This document shows, one piece after another, positions 27,170 to 36,405 of a DNA stretch of 64,000 bases. A program made the translations under genes and the position numbers. The DNA is taken from the NCBI GenBank assembly GCA_029821875.1, contig JALGXW010000021.1:48354-112353 (forward strand). The letters run 5' to 3'. Within the stretch, counting starts at the first letter, position 1. Every line of letters starts with the position of its first letter. This DNA comes from Candidatus Hebobacterum abditum. GTDB taxonomy: Bacteria > Armatimonadota > Hebobacteria > Hebobacterales > Hebobacteraceae. The notes under the pieces are model-generated. The model saw nothing but the letters and a program-made list of their open reading frames with translations, was not told the DNA's origin and searched no databases.

Positions 27170-27778
27170 CTAGCTGATGACGCCGCCGTGCCTCTGGAAG
27201 ACCGGGCTGGCGTCGAGGTACATCCTGACGAGCCCCATCAGTTCCACATACGCTCGGAAGAACTCGGAGAGCTTCGCGAAAACCTCGGCCTCAGTCAGGC
27301 CGACCTCTCGGCCGATCTCGGCCGCCTGCCGATAGGCGCGCCGGCCCGCCTCCTCGTAGTACTCGCCGGGGTCTCGGAAGGGAACGACGAGGTCGCCGAG
27401 CTGGACCATCACCGAGTCCCTGCGGCGCCAGTCGCGCCGGAGCCGATCGAGGCTCTCCGGGAACAGACCGGTGATGAAGAGCGTGTAGTCTCCGATGTGT
27501 CGCTGCACGGTGAGTGCTCGGACCTCGGGAGAGATGCCGCCGGCCTCCCCGGATATCAGCATCTCCGCGACGTCGGCGAGCGGGGTGCCGCGTGCGTCAC
27601 GCAGCCTGTACAGCCGGTCGACGTGGAGGAAACGAACCAGGAGGTCCTCCGACAGATAGCCCTTGAGCCTGGTGTCTCGGGCGCGAGGTTCAGGGAACCG
27701 TCCGTGGCGGAAGGCCCAATCGGCTGCTTCCCGGAAGAGAAGGCGGACGGGATGCTGCTCGGGAACCTGTTGGCCCAT
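27170..27778 (-). CDS. conserved-looking hypothetical protein
   Basis: I do not recognise this 202-residue protein. It is soluble, helical and charged, with LSEDLLVRFLHVDRLYRL near residue 42, RHIGDYTLFITGLFPESL near residue 92 and a YYEEAGRRAYRQAAE helix. No signal peptide, membrane segment or metal motif is seen. It lies about 100 bases downstream of sigH on the same strand, so it may be co-transcribed with it. The start has a weak ribosome-binding site. Confidence 0.7.
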   Translation of the reverse strand: MGQQVPEQHPVRLLFREAADWAFRHGRFPEPRARDTRLKGYLSEDLLVRFLHVDRLYRLRDARGTPLADVAEMLISGEAGGISPEVRALTVQRHIGDYTLFITGLFPESLDRLRRDWRRRDSVMVQLGDLVVPFRDPGEYYEEAGRRAYRQAAEIGREVGLTEAEVFAKLSEFFRAYVELMGLVRMYLDASPVFQRHGGVIS

Positions 27779-27880
27779 GCCGGCGGTCCTTCGAGTTGAT
27801 CTGGTGCCGTGTCGCGGACATGAAGCCGACCAGGCCCGGCCAGCGCCGGTCCTGCTCGGCAGCTGATACCGGCTCGCCGC

Positions 27881-28531
27881 CTAGGCGGCCGCCATCATCT
27901 TGCGAATGCTCTTGCCGATCTTGCGCTTCGCGCGCTGCAGGGCGTTGTCGATGGACTTCACGCGCCGGTGCAGCTCGCCTGCGATCTCCTGGTAGGACTT
28001 CCCCTCGAGATGGCCGCGCAGCACTGCTGACTCGAGGTCGCTGAGGTCACGCTTGATCCGGTAGCGAAGATCGTCGGAGAACTGCTGAGTGATGACGAGA
28101 TGCTCCGGGTCGGCCTTGTCGGACTCGGCGAGCGTGTCCAGCAGGGTCCGGTCTGAGTCAGCATCGAAGAGACTGGCGTGAAGTGATACGTAGGAGTTGA
28201 GAGGGATGTGCTTCTGCCGGGTGGCCGCTTTGATTGCGGTGAAGATCTGTCGGCTGATGCAGAGCTCCGCGAACGCTCGGAACGGGAGCAGCTTATCGTT
28301 GCGAAAATCTCGGATCGCCTTGTACAGGCCGATCATTCCTTCTTGGACGATGTCTTCGTGATCGGCCCCGATCAGAAAGTAGGACCGTGCCTTGCCCTCG
28401 ACTATAGTCCTGTACTTCGTGAGAAGATGTTCAGTGGCTCCCAGGCTGCCGCCCTTTGCGTACTTGACGACCTCTTCGTCGAGCATGCCGTGGAAACTCG
28501 AGGAAGTGTCCTGCATGCCTGTGTTAGGCAT
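27881..28531 (-). CDS. sigH: SigH-like sigma-70 family sigma factor
   Basis: The 216-residue sigma factor resembles Firmicutes sigma-H. Region 2 is LLTKYRTIVEGKARSYFLIG then ADHEDIVQEGMIGLYKAIRD and FAELCISRQIFTAIK (-10 recognition and melting). Region 4 is DLSDLESAVLRGHLEGKSYQEI (-35 helix-turn-helix). It should direct core polymerase to an alternative promoter set. ATG 28531 has GGAGG 8 bases upstream and is preferred over the track start at 28546. Its place after cysE-cysS mirrors the Bacillus cysE-cysS-mrnC-trmH-yacP-sigH order, with the middle genes absent here. The gene has its own strong promoter and an odd leader. Confidence 0.93.
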   Translation of the reverse strand: MPNTGMQDTSSSFHGMLDEEVVKYAKGGSLGATEHLLTKYRTIVEGKARSYFLIGADHEDIVQEGMIGLYKAIRDFRNDKLLPFRAFAELCISRQIFTAIKAATRQKHIPLNSYVSLHASLFDADSDRTLLDTLAESDKADPEHLVITQQFSDDLRYRIKRDLSDLESAVLRGHLEGKSYQEIAGELHRRVKSIDNALQRAKRKIGKSIRKMMAAA

Positions 28532-28629
28532 TACTACCGCCTCCACAATCGATAGTCTAGCACGACATCACAGTCAGAAGGAAATCAGAGACGTACGTCA
28601 TTGCGGCACGCTGTTTCGGCAACACCTCC

Positions 28630-28653
28630 TTACCCGTACTGTGTGGAGGGCAT
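28630..28653 (-). CDS. possible 7-residue leader peptide in the sigH leader
   Basis: ATG at 28653 opens MPSTQYG then TAA. GGAGGG just upstream can serve as ribosome-binding site but is paired in a hairpin with the CCCTCC inside the ORF. The stop overlaps AAGGAGGTG (28623-28631). It is far too short to judge by composition; it is listed because of its position between the promoter and sigH. Confidence 0.3.
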   Translation of the reverse strand: MPSTQYG

Positions 28654-28673
28654 CTGCCCTCCGTCAACAAGAA

Positions 28674-28697
28674 TCCGGGCCGGCACAACGGCCCGGA
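28674..28697 (-). terminator. attenuator-like hairpin at the start of the sigH leader
   Basis: TCCGGGCC and GGCCCGGA pair around an 8-base loop. On the minus strand the stem is followed by TTCTTGTT, like a weak intrinsic terminator. It begins almost at the predicted transcription start, so it could stop short transcripts or end cysS read-through. Confidence 0.5.
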
Positions 28698-28705
28698 CCA
28701 ACCTC

Positions 28706-28734
28706 ATTATAGGGCAACATCTCCGACCAGTCAA
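28706..28734 (-). promoter_or_regulatory. strong sigma70 promoter for sigH
   Basis: On the minus strand TTGACT and TATAAT are separated by exactly 17 bases, the best housekeeping promoter match in the window. The predicted start is near 28699, about 170 bases before the sigH ATG. Confidence 0.8.
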
Positions 28735-28843
28735 CACCGAGCGGGGCCGAGCACGCCGGAAAACCCAGCAATTCCCCAGGTTTTTGTTCGCAAATCCCGC
28801 GAGGGCACAGCTTCCTTCGTCTCAACCGGCCGATAGGGACGAT

Positions 28844-30292
28844 TCAGCGCTTGATCCGCCAGCTCGGGCCCTCGGGCCGGTCCTCGAGCGCTACGCCAAG
28901 TTCGGCCAGCCGCGAGCGGACCTCGTCGGCTATCGCGTACTGTCCCTTCTCCCGGGCCCTCTGCCTCACGTCGACCAGCAGTTGGATGAGGTCCTCCTCC
29001 AGCCCGTGGTCGGTGCGCGCCTCCGCCAGACTGAGACCCAGGACCGCCGACAAGCCGACCAGCGTCTCGCGGGCGGCCCCCAACGCCTCTCGTCCTGCCT
29101 CCGAGGGCGCGAAGGCGGCGCTGGCCCCCGCCGCCGCCCGGTTGACCGCGCCGACGAGGCCGTGGAGCGCCGCAAGCGCCCGTGGGGTGCTGAAATCGTC
29201 GTCCATGGCCGCGTGGAACTCGCCCTCCGCCGAGTCGCGGGCCTCGGCCACTTCCGCCAGGTCGTCGCCGGACGTCTTGGCCTGCCTTTCGAGCAATCGA
29301 TCCATCGTTTGCCGGGCGATCCGAAGCCGCTCCAAGGCGCTCGCCGCCTGCTCCAGCGCCTGCTCGTCGAAGGGGATGTCGCTCCGATAGTGGGCGGCGA
29401 TGTAGAAGTACCGGAGGGCAGGGCCGCCCACGCGGTCCATGGCCTCTCGGAGCCCCACCACGTTGCCGACCGACTTGGCCATCTTCTCCTCGTCGCCGGC
29501 CCGCACGACGTTGACCAGTCCGTTGTGGATCCAGACCCGCGCGAACTGAGATCCGTGAGCGGCCTCTGACTGCGCCATCTCGTTCTCATGGTGAGGGAAT
29601 ATCAGGTCGGCCCCGCCTGCATGGATGTCGAAGCCGTCTCCGAGGTACTTGCGACTCATGGCCGAGCACTCGATGTGCCACCCGGGCCGACCCGGGCCCC
29701 AGGGGCTCTGCCAGCTCGGCTCGCCGGGCTTGGCCCCCTTCCAGAGGAAGAAGTCTCTGGGGTCCCTCTTGCGCTCGTCCTGCTCCACCCGCGCCCCAGC
29801 GATCTGAGAGTCGAGGTCCCGGCGCGACAGTCTGCCATAGGCCGGGAAGCTCGGCACGTGAAAGGCGACATCGCCGTCAATGGGGTAGGCGTGGCCATTC
29901 TCGATCAAGCGCTCGACGAGCGAGATGATCTCGTCAACGTGTTGGCTGGCCGCCGGGGCGATGGTCGGCGGCAGCACGGCCAGCTCGTCCAGCTCTCCCC
30001 AATAGCTTGCAGTGTAGTCATCCGCCACATCGCGCCAGCTTCGCCCCTCTCGCTGGGAGGCGGCGATGATCTTGTCCTCTATGTCAGTCACGTTCATCAC
30101 ATAGGTGACTTCATGGGCGCGGTAGATCAACCACCGCCGCACGACATCCATGGCCACCGCATGACGCCCATGGCCCACGTGCGCAGGCGCATAGGGGGTG
30201 ACCCCGCAGACGTACATCGACGCCTTGCCCGCCTCTCGGGGCGCGAACTCCTCTTTCTGTCGCGTCAGAGTGTTATAGATGCGTATGGGCAT
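28844..30292 (-). CDS. cysS: cysteinyl-tRNA synthetase
   Basis: The 482-residue class I synthetase charges tRNA-Cys. The HIGH-type motif is [10 protein letters not shown] near residue 37, with Cys 29 of [10 protein letters not shown] as a zinc ligand. [10 protein letters not shown] near residue 205 is also a zinc/active-site stretch, and the KMSKS-type loop is [10 protein letters not shown] near residue 267. The start overlaps no neighbour; it lies 36 bases after cysE, so the two form the cysE-cysS operon. Confidence 0.97.
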   Translation of the reverse strand: MPIRIYNTLTRQKEEFAPREAGKASMYVCGVTPYAPAHVGHGRHAVAMDVVRRWLIYRAHEVTYVMNVTDIEDKIIAASQREGRSWRDVADDYTASYWGELDELAVLPPTIAPAASQHVDEIISLVERLIENGHAYPIDGDVAFHVPSFPAYGRLSRRDLDSQIAGARVEQDERKRDPRDFFLWKGAKPGEPSWQSPWGPGRPGWHIECSAMSRKYLGDGFDIHAGGADLIFPHHENEMAQSEAAHGSQFARVWIHNGLVNVVRAGDEEKMAKSVGNVVGLREAMDRVGGPALRYFYIAAHYRSDIPFDEQALEQAASALERLRIARQTMDRLLERQAKTSGDDLAEVAEARDSAEGEFHAAMDDDFSTPRALAALHGLVGAVNRAAAGASAAFAPSEAGREALGAARETLVGLSAVLGLSLAEARTDHGLEEDLIQLLVDVRQRAREKGQYAIADEVRSRLAELGVALEDRPEGPSWRIKR

Positions 30293-30328
30293 GAGTTCCC
30301 TGGCAAGATATCAGGTTGGCGCTGCCGA

Positions 30329-31012
30329 CTAGCGCCGGTCGGCATCTTGCGCCACCGGCTGCCGTGTCGAGCATCTGCCCTCGAGCTCGGCCAACCGCCG
30401 CTCCAGTCGCTCGACCTCCTTGCTGAAGAGCTCCTGGCACTGCTCGCACGGGTCGTCCTGCGTTGCCCCCGAGATGGACGCCACCGCTACCCGCACCCCC
30501 TGTGAGCGAACGACCCGCGCCGGCACCCCGACCACCGTGCTGTCCGCCGACACGTCGCTCAGCACGACCGACCCCGCGCCCACGACGGCGTTGTCTCCCA
30601 CCATGATCGAGCCGAGGATGCATGCCCCCACCCCGACGACCACCTTGTCGCCCAGCGTCGGGTGTCTCTTCCCCGTCTCCTTGCCCGTCCCCCCCAGGGT
30701 CACGCCCTGGTAGAGGGTGCAATCGTCCCCGATCTCGGAGGTCTCCCCGATGACGGTGGCCATCCCATGGTCGATGAGCAGCCCCCGGCCTATCTGCGCG
30801 CCGGGGTGAATCTCGATGCCGGTGATGAACCGGTTGACTTCGGAGAGGAACCGGGCCATCAGCCGCAGCCCGCGGGTCCACAACCAGTGCGCCACTCGGT
30901 GTATGATGACCGCGTGGAGGCCGGGATAGAGCAGAACGACCTCGAGGCGGCTCCGCGCGGCCGGGTCCCGGTCCAATGCCGCCTGTATGTCAGCCCTTAT
31001 ACGGTCGAACAT
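30329..31012 (-). CDS. cysE: serine O-acetyltransferase
   Basis: The 227-residue enzyme makes O-acetylserine, the acceptor for CysK. An N-terminal helical segment ([21 protein letters not shown]) is followed by left-handed beta-helix hexapeptide repeats. The catalytic/substrate region is [24 protein letters not shown] and [21 protein letters not shown] short C-terminal Cys-containing tail ([10 protein letters not shown]) differs from the usual feedback site. It opens the cysE-cysS operon behind a good promoter and is the likely supplier of substrate for cysK 20 kb away. Confidence 0.95.
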   Translation of the reverse strand: MFDRIRADIQAALDRDPAARSRLEVVLLYPGLHAVIIHRVAHWLWTRGLRLMARFLSEVNRFITGIEIHPGAQIGRGLLIDHGMATVIGETSEIGDDCTLYQGVTLGGTGKETGKRHPTLGDKVVVGVGACILGSIMVGDNAVVGAGSVVLSDVSADSTVVGVPARVVRSQGVRVAVASISGATQDDPCEQCQELFSKEVERLERRLAELEGRCSTRQPVAQDADRR

Positions 31013-31044
31013 GCTCGTTCCCGCCTTGCGCTCGCCCCAGGGCC

Positions 31045-31074
31045 AGTATATCGGCGGCGTCGAGCCGCTGTCAA
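31045..31074 (-). promoter_or_regulatory. sigma70 promoter for cysE-cysS
   Basis: On the minus strand TTGACA and TATACT are separated by 18 bases. The predicted start near 31038 leaves a leader of about 25 bases before cysE. Confidence 0.75.
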
Positions 31075-31175
31075 CCCAGCGGCAAGCCGCCTTGGGCCCT
31101 CATTGCGCGGCCGGTGCAGGGAAGGACTGGCCGCCTGCTTCGACGAATCAACTCCTACTTCGGCAGGGCTTACAG

Positions 31176-32447
31176 ATGGCGTCGAAATACAAGGCCCCCC
31201 GCGGCACCCAAGACGTCCTCCCTGAAGTCTCGTGGCGCTGGCAGCGCGTCGAGGCGGCCTTTCGCGACATCTGTCGGCGCTACGGCTATGGCGAGATCCG
31301 CACCCCCATCTTCGAGGACACTCAGCTCTTCGTCCACGGCACCGGCGAGGGGACGGAGATCGTCAACAAGCAGATGTACTCCTTCGACGACCGGGGCGGC
31401 CGCAGCCTCACCCTCCGTCCCGAGGGCACGCCCCCCGTCGTCCGCGCCTACCTCGAGCACGGCCTTGCCTCGGGTGGAGTGCAGAAGTTCCACTACATCG
31501 CGCCGATCTTCCGCTACGAGCGCCCGCAGGCGGGCCGGTATCGCCAGCACACACAGCTCGGGGTGGAAGCGATCGGCGCGCCGGGACCGGACATCGACGC
31601 CGAAGTCATCGCCCTGTTCCACGATTTCCTGACGGAGATTGGCCTGGAGGGCGCGGTCACACACGCCAGCAGCATCGGCTGCCGGAATTGTCGGCCGGCG
31701 CTTTCAGGCGCGCTCCGCGCCTTCTTCAAGCCGAAGCTCGACGACCTCTGCGACTTCTGCCAGGCCCGCTACGAGACCAATCCGCTCCGGATCCTCGACT
31801 GCAAGGTGCCCGCCGATGTCGAGGCCAGGGTAGGCGCGCCGAGCGCGCTCGACCATATCTGCGACGAATGCCGCGCCCACTTCGACGCGGTCGTGGCTCT
31901 GCTCACGGAACTGGACATACCCCACGAGGTCGATCCGACGATCGTGCGCGGGCTGGACTACTACGCCCGCACCACTTTCGAGGTGGTTCACCCGAGCCTC
32001 GGCGCGCAGGACGTGGTCATGGGTGGAGGCCGCTACGACGGCCTGGCCGAGGCCCTCGGCGGCCCCGCCACACCCGGCATCGGCTTTGGCTCGGGCCTCG
32101 AGCGTCTCCTCCTGGTTCTCGGGGAGGATGGCTCGTCACCTGGGCCAGACGTCTACGTCGCGGCCGCCTCTGACGAAGCGCGCGGAGCCGCTTTCACGCT
32201 TGTGCTCGAGCTGCGGAGGGCCGGCCTTTCGGTAGAGGTCGACTATACCGGGCGAGCCCTGCGAGCACAGATGAGAGAGGCCAACCGGCTGGGAGCGCGC
32301 ACGGCGGCTCTGATCGGCGAAGATGAGGTGGCGGCCGGCACCGTGACGCTGCGTGACATGGCCACCGGCGAACAGGAGAGCGTGCCTGCCGGCCAGGTGG
32401 TGGAACGGATCAAGGCTGGCCCGGGCGCGGGCGGGAGCCGTACATGA
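31176..32447 (+). CDS. hisS: histidyl-tRNA synthetase
   Basis: The 423-residue class II enzyme charges tRNA-His. Visible motifs are [11 protein letters not shown] at the start, motif 2 around [16 protein letters not shown], the family-specific [13 protein letters not shown] and a C-terminal anticodon-binding domain ([17 protein letters not shown]). The track extends 63 codons upstream into a region without family resemblance. ATG 31176 gives the standard N-terminus and is preceded by CAGGG. Its TGA overlaps the aspS ATG (ATGA). Confidence 0.97.
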   Translation: MASKYKAPRGTQDVLPEVSWRWQRVEAAFRDICRRYGYGEIRTPIFEDTQLFVHGTGEGTEIVNKQMYSFDDRGGRSLTLRPEGTPPVVRAYLEHGLASGGVQKFHYIAPIFRYERPQAGRYRQHTQLGVEAIGAPGPDIDAEVIALFHDFLTEIGLEGAVTHASSIGCRNCRPALSGALRAFFKPKLDDLCDFCQARYETNPLRILDCKVPADVEARVGAPSALDHICDECRAHFDAVVALLTELDIPHEVDPTIVRGLDYYARTTFEVVHPSLGAQDVVMGGGRYDGLAEALGGPATPGIGFGSGLERLLLVLGEDGSSPGPDVYVAAASDEARGAAFTLVLELRRAGLSVEVDYTGRALRAQMREANRLGARTAALIGEDEVAAGTVTLRDMATGEQESVPAGQVVERIKAGPGAGGSRT

Positions 32448-34234
32448 AACGCACTCTCCCATGCGGCGCGCTGCGGCGCGATCACATTACGAAGACGGTG
32501 ACCCTCGCCGGCTGGGTCGCGTCGACGCGAGATCACGGCGGGCTGATATTCGTCGATCTGCGTGACCGCGAGGGTCTCGCTCAGGTCGTCTTCGATCCCG
32601 CCCAGGCGCCGGAGGCGCACTCCCAGGCCGGGAAGCTGAGGGCGGAGTACGTGGTCGCCGTCAAGGGCGAGGTGACGCCGCGGCCGGCCACCTCCGTTAA
32701 CCCGGACCTCCCGACCGGCGAGGTCGAACTGCGGGCCACGGACCTCGAGATACTCAATCCCGCGAGGACGCCTCCCTTCGAGGTCGGGGAGGCCTCCCGG
32801 GTGGATGAGCTGCTGCGGCTGAAGTACCGGTATCTCGACCTTCGATCTCGGCGGATGCTGGAGAACCTGCGGCGTCGGCACGCGATGGCCAGGGCGACGC
32901 GGGAGTTCCTCGACCAGCGACGCTTCATCGAGATCGAGACGCCTCTGCTCATGCGCTCGACGCCCGAGGGCGCGCGTGACTATGTGGTGCCGGCCCGCGC
33001 TCACCCCGGCGCTTTCTACGCCTTGCCGCAGTCGCCGCAACTGCTCAAGCAACTGCTGATGGTATCCGGCATCGAGCGTTATTATCAGCTTGCCCGCTGT
33101 CTGCGGGACGAAGACCTCCGCGCAGACCGGCAGCCGGAGTTCACCCAGATCGACATAGAGATGTCCTTCGTCGACCAGACGGAGGTGCTCGACCTCAGCG
33201 AAGCGTTGACGTGCCACGTCTTCCGCGCAGTGGGCATCGAGATACCGGGGCCGTTCCCGACGCTGACCTACCAGGAGGCGATGGACGCCTACGGCTCGGA
33301 CAAGCCGGACGCGCGGTTCGATTTGAAGCTGGTCACGTTGGACTCGATCTTTGCCAGCACGGAGTTCCGCGCCTTCGCAAGCGTACTGGGTGACGGCGGG
33401 ACCGTGCGCGGCCTGCGGCTCCCCAAGGGCGCCTCGCTCTCCCGCCGGGAGGTAGACGAGCTCGAATCGACTGCCAGGCGATACGGCGCCAAGGGACTTG
33501 CCTGGTTCCAGGTCCTGCCGGACCAGCTCAAGTCGCCGATCGCGAAGTTCCTCTCCGATGAAGAACAGGATGGCCTCAGGGCGGCGACGGAGGCTCAGGA
33601 TGGGGACCTATTGCTGCTCGTCGCCGACAGGTTCCCTCTCGCCTGCGAGGTGCTGGGCCGACTTCGCCTCGACCTAGGACGGCGCTTCGATCTTATCGAG
33701 GAGTCGGAGTGGCACGGGCTCCGCATCATAGATTTCCCCCTGGTCGCATACAATGAGGAGGAGAAGCGGGTCGAGCCCATGCATCATCCGTTCACCTCGC
33801 CGAAGCCGGAGGATGTGGGATTGATCGAAACCGAGCCGCTGCGCGTTCGGGCGCAGGCCTATGACCTCGTGCTCAATGGCGTCGAGATCGCCTCCGGCAG
33901 TATTCGAGTCCATCGGCGGGAGTTGCAGGAGAAGGTGCTGGCGCTCATCGAGATGTCGGCGGAGGAGGCCGAGCGGCGATTCGGCTTCCTTCTGGAGGGC
34001 TTGCAGTACGGTGCGCCGCCCCACGGTGGCATCGCGTTTGGCTTCGATCGAATGGTGGCCATGGCCTCGGGGGAGGAGAGCATTCGCGACGTGATCGCGT
34101 TCCCCAAGACGGCCGCCGCGGTCGATCCGCTCACCGGGGCGCCGGCTGAGGTGGAGCCGACGCTGCTGAAAGAACTGCACATCTCGGTCGAGCCACCTGC
34201 CGACCGGGAAGAGGATGGCGACGCTCGTGACTGA
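32444..34234 (+). CDS. aspS: aspartyl-tRNA synthetase
   Basis: The 596-residue bacterial-type enzyme charges tRNA-Asp (or Asp/Asn if non-discriminating). It has an N-terminal OB anticodon domain ([14 protein letters not shown] and [15 protein letters not shown]) and a class II core with [39 protein letters not shown] and [12 protein letters not shown]. The GAD insertion lies between about 280 and 410. It overlaps hisS by 4 bases and rnc by 20, so the three form one operon. Confidence 0.97.
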   Translation: MKRTLPCGALRRDHITKTVTLAGWVASTRDHGGLIFVDLRDREGLAQVVFDPAQAPEAHSQAGKLRAEYVVAVKGEVTPRPATSVNPDLPTGEVELRATDLEILNPARTPPFEVGEASRVDELLRLKYRYLDLRSRRMLENLRRRHAMARATREFLDQRRFIEIETPLLMRSTPEGARDYVVPARAHPGAFYALPQSPQLLKQLLMVSGIERYYQLARCLRDEDLRADRQPEFTQIDIEMSFVDQTEVLDLSEALTCHVFRAVGIEIPGPFPTLTYQEAMDAYGSDKPDARFDLKLVTLDSIFASTEFRAFASVLGDGGTVRGLRLPKGASLSRREVDELESTARRYGAKGLAWFQVLPDQLKSPIAKFLSDEEQDGLRAATEAQDGDLLLLVADRFPLACEVLGRLRLDLGRRFDLIEESEWHGLRIIDFPLVAYNEEEKRVEPMHHPFTSPKPEDVGLIETEPLRVRAQAYDLVLNGVEIASGSIRVHRRELQEKVLALIEMSAEEAERRFGFLLEGLQYGAPPHGGIAFGFDRMVAMASGEESIRDVIAFPKTAAAVDPLTGAPAEVEPTLLKELHISVEPPADREEDGDARD

Positions 34235-34988
34235 GAAGCGGGCCCGCAAGCGCCGCCGCCGCGCCGCTCCCCGGAAGGCCGGCAAGCGAGCCAGGCGGCG
34301 CAAGCCGAGGCCGGGGGACGTCGAGGCCCTTGCCGACGCGCTGGCCATCGAGCCCCGCCGCGCGGGGGTGCTGCGCCAAGCGCTGACCCACAAATCGGCC
34401 GAGCAGGAGCTCGGCTTCCTGTCCAACGAACGACTCGAGTTCCTCGGCGACGCGGTGCTGGACTTGGTGGTGGCGGAGCATCTCTACCGCCGTCACCCAG
34501 AGCTTGCCGAAGGCGACCTCACCAAGCTCAAGGCGGTCGCCGTCTCCGAGCCGGTGTTGGCGGCCGTGGCCCGGGAGGTGGACCTGGGCCTGTTCCTGCT
34601 GCTCGCCAAGGGCGAGGAGCAGACCGGCGGCCGGGATCGGAGTTCCATACTGGCAGACACAATGGAGGCGGTCTTTGCGGCTGTCTACCTGGATCGCGGC
34701 TACCGGGCCACTCGCCAGCTGATCCTGCGCCTTCTGGGAACGCGTTTGGGCGCGATCGAGCGGCGCGAATACGAGCCTGACTACAAGACACTGCTGCAGG
34801 AGAAGATCCAGGAGCTTCATCGCACGCCGCCGACCTACCGGGTCGTTTCACAGACCGGGCCGGACCACGACCGCACGTTCGTCGCCGAGGCGCGCATCGG
34901 CCGGCGGGTGCTTGGGTCTGGCAACGGGAAGAGCAAGAAGCAGGCCGAGCAGGCCGCCGCCCGGGCGGCATTGATCGAGCAGGAATAG
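34215..34988 (+). CDS. rnc: ribonuclease III with basic N-terminal extension
   Basis: The 257-residue enzyme cleaves double-stranded RNA, including rRNA precursors. The catalytic signature is [20 protein letters not shown] near residue 75, the second acidic helix is [15 protein letters not shown], and a dsRBD follows ([12 protein letters not shown] to [16 protein letters not shown]). The first 36 residues are an unusual Arg/Lys-rich leader. ATG 34215 lies inside the aspS 3' end behind GAAGAGG. A later start would cost the basic arm but not the core. Confidence 0.95.
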   Translation: MATLVTEKRARKRRRRAAPRKAGKRARRRKPRPGDVEALADALAIEPRRAGVLRQALTHKSAEQELGFLSNERLEFLGDAVLDLVVAEHLYRRHPELAEGDLTKLKAVAVSEPVLAAVAREVDLGLFLLLAKGEEQTGGRDRSSILADTMEAVFAAVYLDRGYRATRQLILRLLGTRLGAIERREYEPDYKTLLQEKIQELHRTPPTYRVVSQTGPDHDRTFVAEARIGRRVLGSGNGKSKKQAEQAAARAALIEQE

Positions 34989-35066
34989 CCCGGCCTCTCA
35001 CCAGGCGTCGAGAGGCCAGGCGTTCTACGGCATAACTCTTCGCTGCAGGTTCCGGGAGGTAGAGAG

Positions 35067-36299
35067 ATGACGAGATGCACTCAGGTTCTGTTGCTGGCGG
35101 TTCTCGGAGTGCTGCCCTGCTCCGCAGTCCCGCTGGGCGCGGAGGTGGTAGTGGGCGAGGAAGTCCCTTCCGCCATCGCAGAGACGGCGCTCGCCTACTC
35201 CAGCGCGCTGCTTGACGCAGAGCTGGCGACATCGTGGGGACTCCTGTCCGCCAAGTCACGCACCGAGATCACGGCCGTTGAGTGGGAGGAGAGCTGGCGC
35301 TTGCGGCCGACCTCGCGGCCGCCTTCGGCGCAATCCCTGCTGAGGGCCCTGGCGGGTGCGGAGGAACCACCAAGCGGCGGCGAGGTGTTGCTCACCCCGG
35401 GTCAAGCGTTGATCCAGGTCAGTGAGAATGTGAGGATCACTCAGGAGCTGGTTCTCGTGAGGGAAGGCGATCGCTGGCTTGTCGATCTCCTCGCCTCCGA
35501 CGAACTCAACGCCCGCGCCGCCGCCGAGGTATTCCTCAACGCGGTGGCCGCGGAGGTCAAGGGAGCGGCCGCCCCGAGGCCGGTTCGCACACCGGGCGCC
35601 GGCCGGCCGATGCTGCAGGCCGTCCTGGCGCCGCAGGCGAAGGAGTTCTACGTCCTGCAGGCCGATGTTGAGGATGACCGCGCTCGGGTCACCCTCGCCT
35701 GCGACCTGCAGGTCAGCATTGTTCTCCGGGCCACCCGACTGGGTGCCGGCTGGACGGTGGACCTGTCGCGGCCTGTGGTCAACGTGGACCCGACGAGCGC
35801 TTACCCCCTCCGTGACGCAGCCGACAGCGCTCGCAAGGCCACCTGTCAGGAGCAACTCCAGAAGCTCGGCCGCGCCTTCGAGATGTACGCGGCTGCCTCC
35901 GATGACCTGCTTCCCGACGCTGACCGGTGGGTGGAGCTCATGCGGCCCTTCGGGGCGCGCGACATGCTCCTGCACTGCCCGGCCGACTCGGTCCCGGGGA
36001 TCAGCTATGCCATGAACCGCAACTTGGCAGGGAAGAGGCGCTCCCAGGTCGCGAACCCGTCGTCCACGCCCTTGCTCTTCGAATCGGCCCTGCACACGGC
36101 CAACCCGTCTGACAAGGGCGGAAGCTGGCCGGAGCCTGCTCTGCACGCCGACGGCAACCTGGTTCTGTACGTGGATGGCTCGATCCGGGCCGTGAAGCGG
36201 AAGCCCTCCTTCACAGTGAAGGAAGGGAGAGGCGGCGCCGCGGCGCAGCCGGCCCCACGGCTGAGGGTACCGGCGAGGCCCCCACGGCAGCCTCGCTAG
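35067..36299 (+). CDS. secreted protein with H-X9-DG-like C-terminal region
   Basis: The 410-residue protein has a signal peptide (TQVLLLAVLGVLPCSAVPLGA). The middle part (residues 40-240) is a mixed alpha/beta domain resembling lipoprotein-like accessory domains, with SSALLDAELATSWGLLSAKS. The C-terminal part reads CQEQLQKLGRAFEMYAA, then LLHCPADS, SYAMNRNL and ALHADGNLVLYVDGSIRAV. This pattern resembles the C-terminal region of DUF1559/type II secretion pseudopilin-like proteins (H-X9-DG). Those are abundant in Planctomycetes and Armatimonadota. No pilin N-terminus is present, so the module has been moved onto a secreted domain. GGGAGG precedes the ATG. Confidence 0.75.
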   Translation: MTRCTQVLLLAVLGVLPCSAVPLGAEVVVGEEVPSAIAETALAYSSALLDAELATSWGLLSAKSRTEITAVEWEESWRLRPTSRPPSAQSLLRALAGAEEPPSGGEVLLTPGQALIQVSENVRITQELVLVREGDRWLVDLLASDELNARAAAEVFLNAVAAEVKGAAAPRPVRTPGAGRPMLQAVLAPQAKEFYVLQADVEDDRARVTLACDLQVSIVLRATRLGAGWTVDLSRPVVNVDPTSAYPLRDAADSARKATCQEQLQKLGRAFEMYAAASDDLLPDADRWVELMRPFGARDMLLHCPADSVPGISYAMNRNLAGKRRSQVANPSSTPLLFESALHTANPSDKGGSWPEPALHADGNLVLYVDGSIRAVKRKPSFTVKEGRGGAAAQPAPRLRVPARPPRQPR

Positions 36300-36333
36300 G
36301 CCGGCTCACCAGCGCGAATGCTCGCCACGATGA

Positions 36334-36360
36334 AGAGGGACCCGATACTCGGGTCCCTCT
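36334..36360. terminator. bidirectional terminator between convergent genes
   Basis: A perfect 12-base-pair stem AGAGGGACCCGA with a TAC loop sits between the rightward secreted-protein gene and the leftward TonB-dependent receptor gene. It is followed by GTCTTGCTT on the plus strand. Confidence 0.75.
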
Positions 36361-36405
36361 GTCTTGCTTGCGGCGGTCCAGGTCAGGCTTCGGAGTCGAA
36401 GGCGC

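Larger units (their letters stand above)
28532..28843. other. cysS-sigH intergenic region, structured sigH leader
   Basis: About 310 bases. On the minus strand it holds, in order, a near-consensus promoter, a GC hairpin followed by TTCTTGTT, a second hairpin (GGAGGGCAGATGCCCTCC), a 7-codon ORF (MPSTQYG) and AAGGAGGTG, a 9-base anti-Shine-Dalgarno match with no long ORF behind it. These sites are listed separately. Confidence 0.6.
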
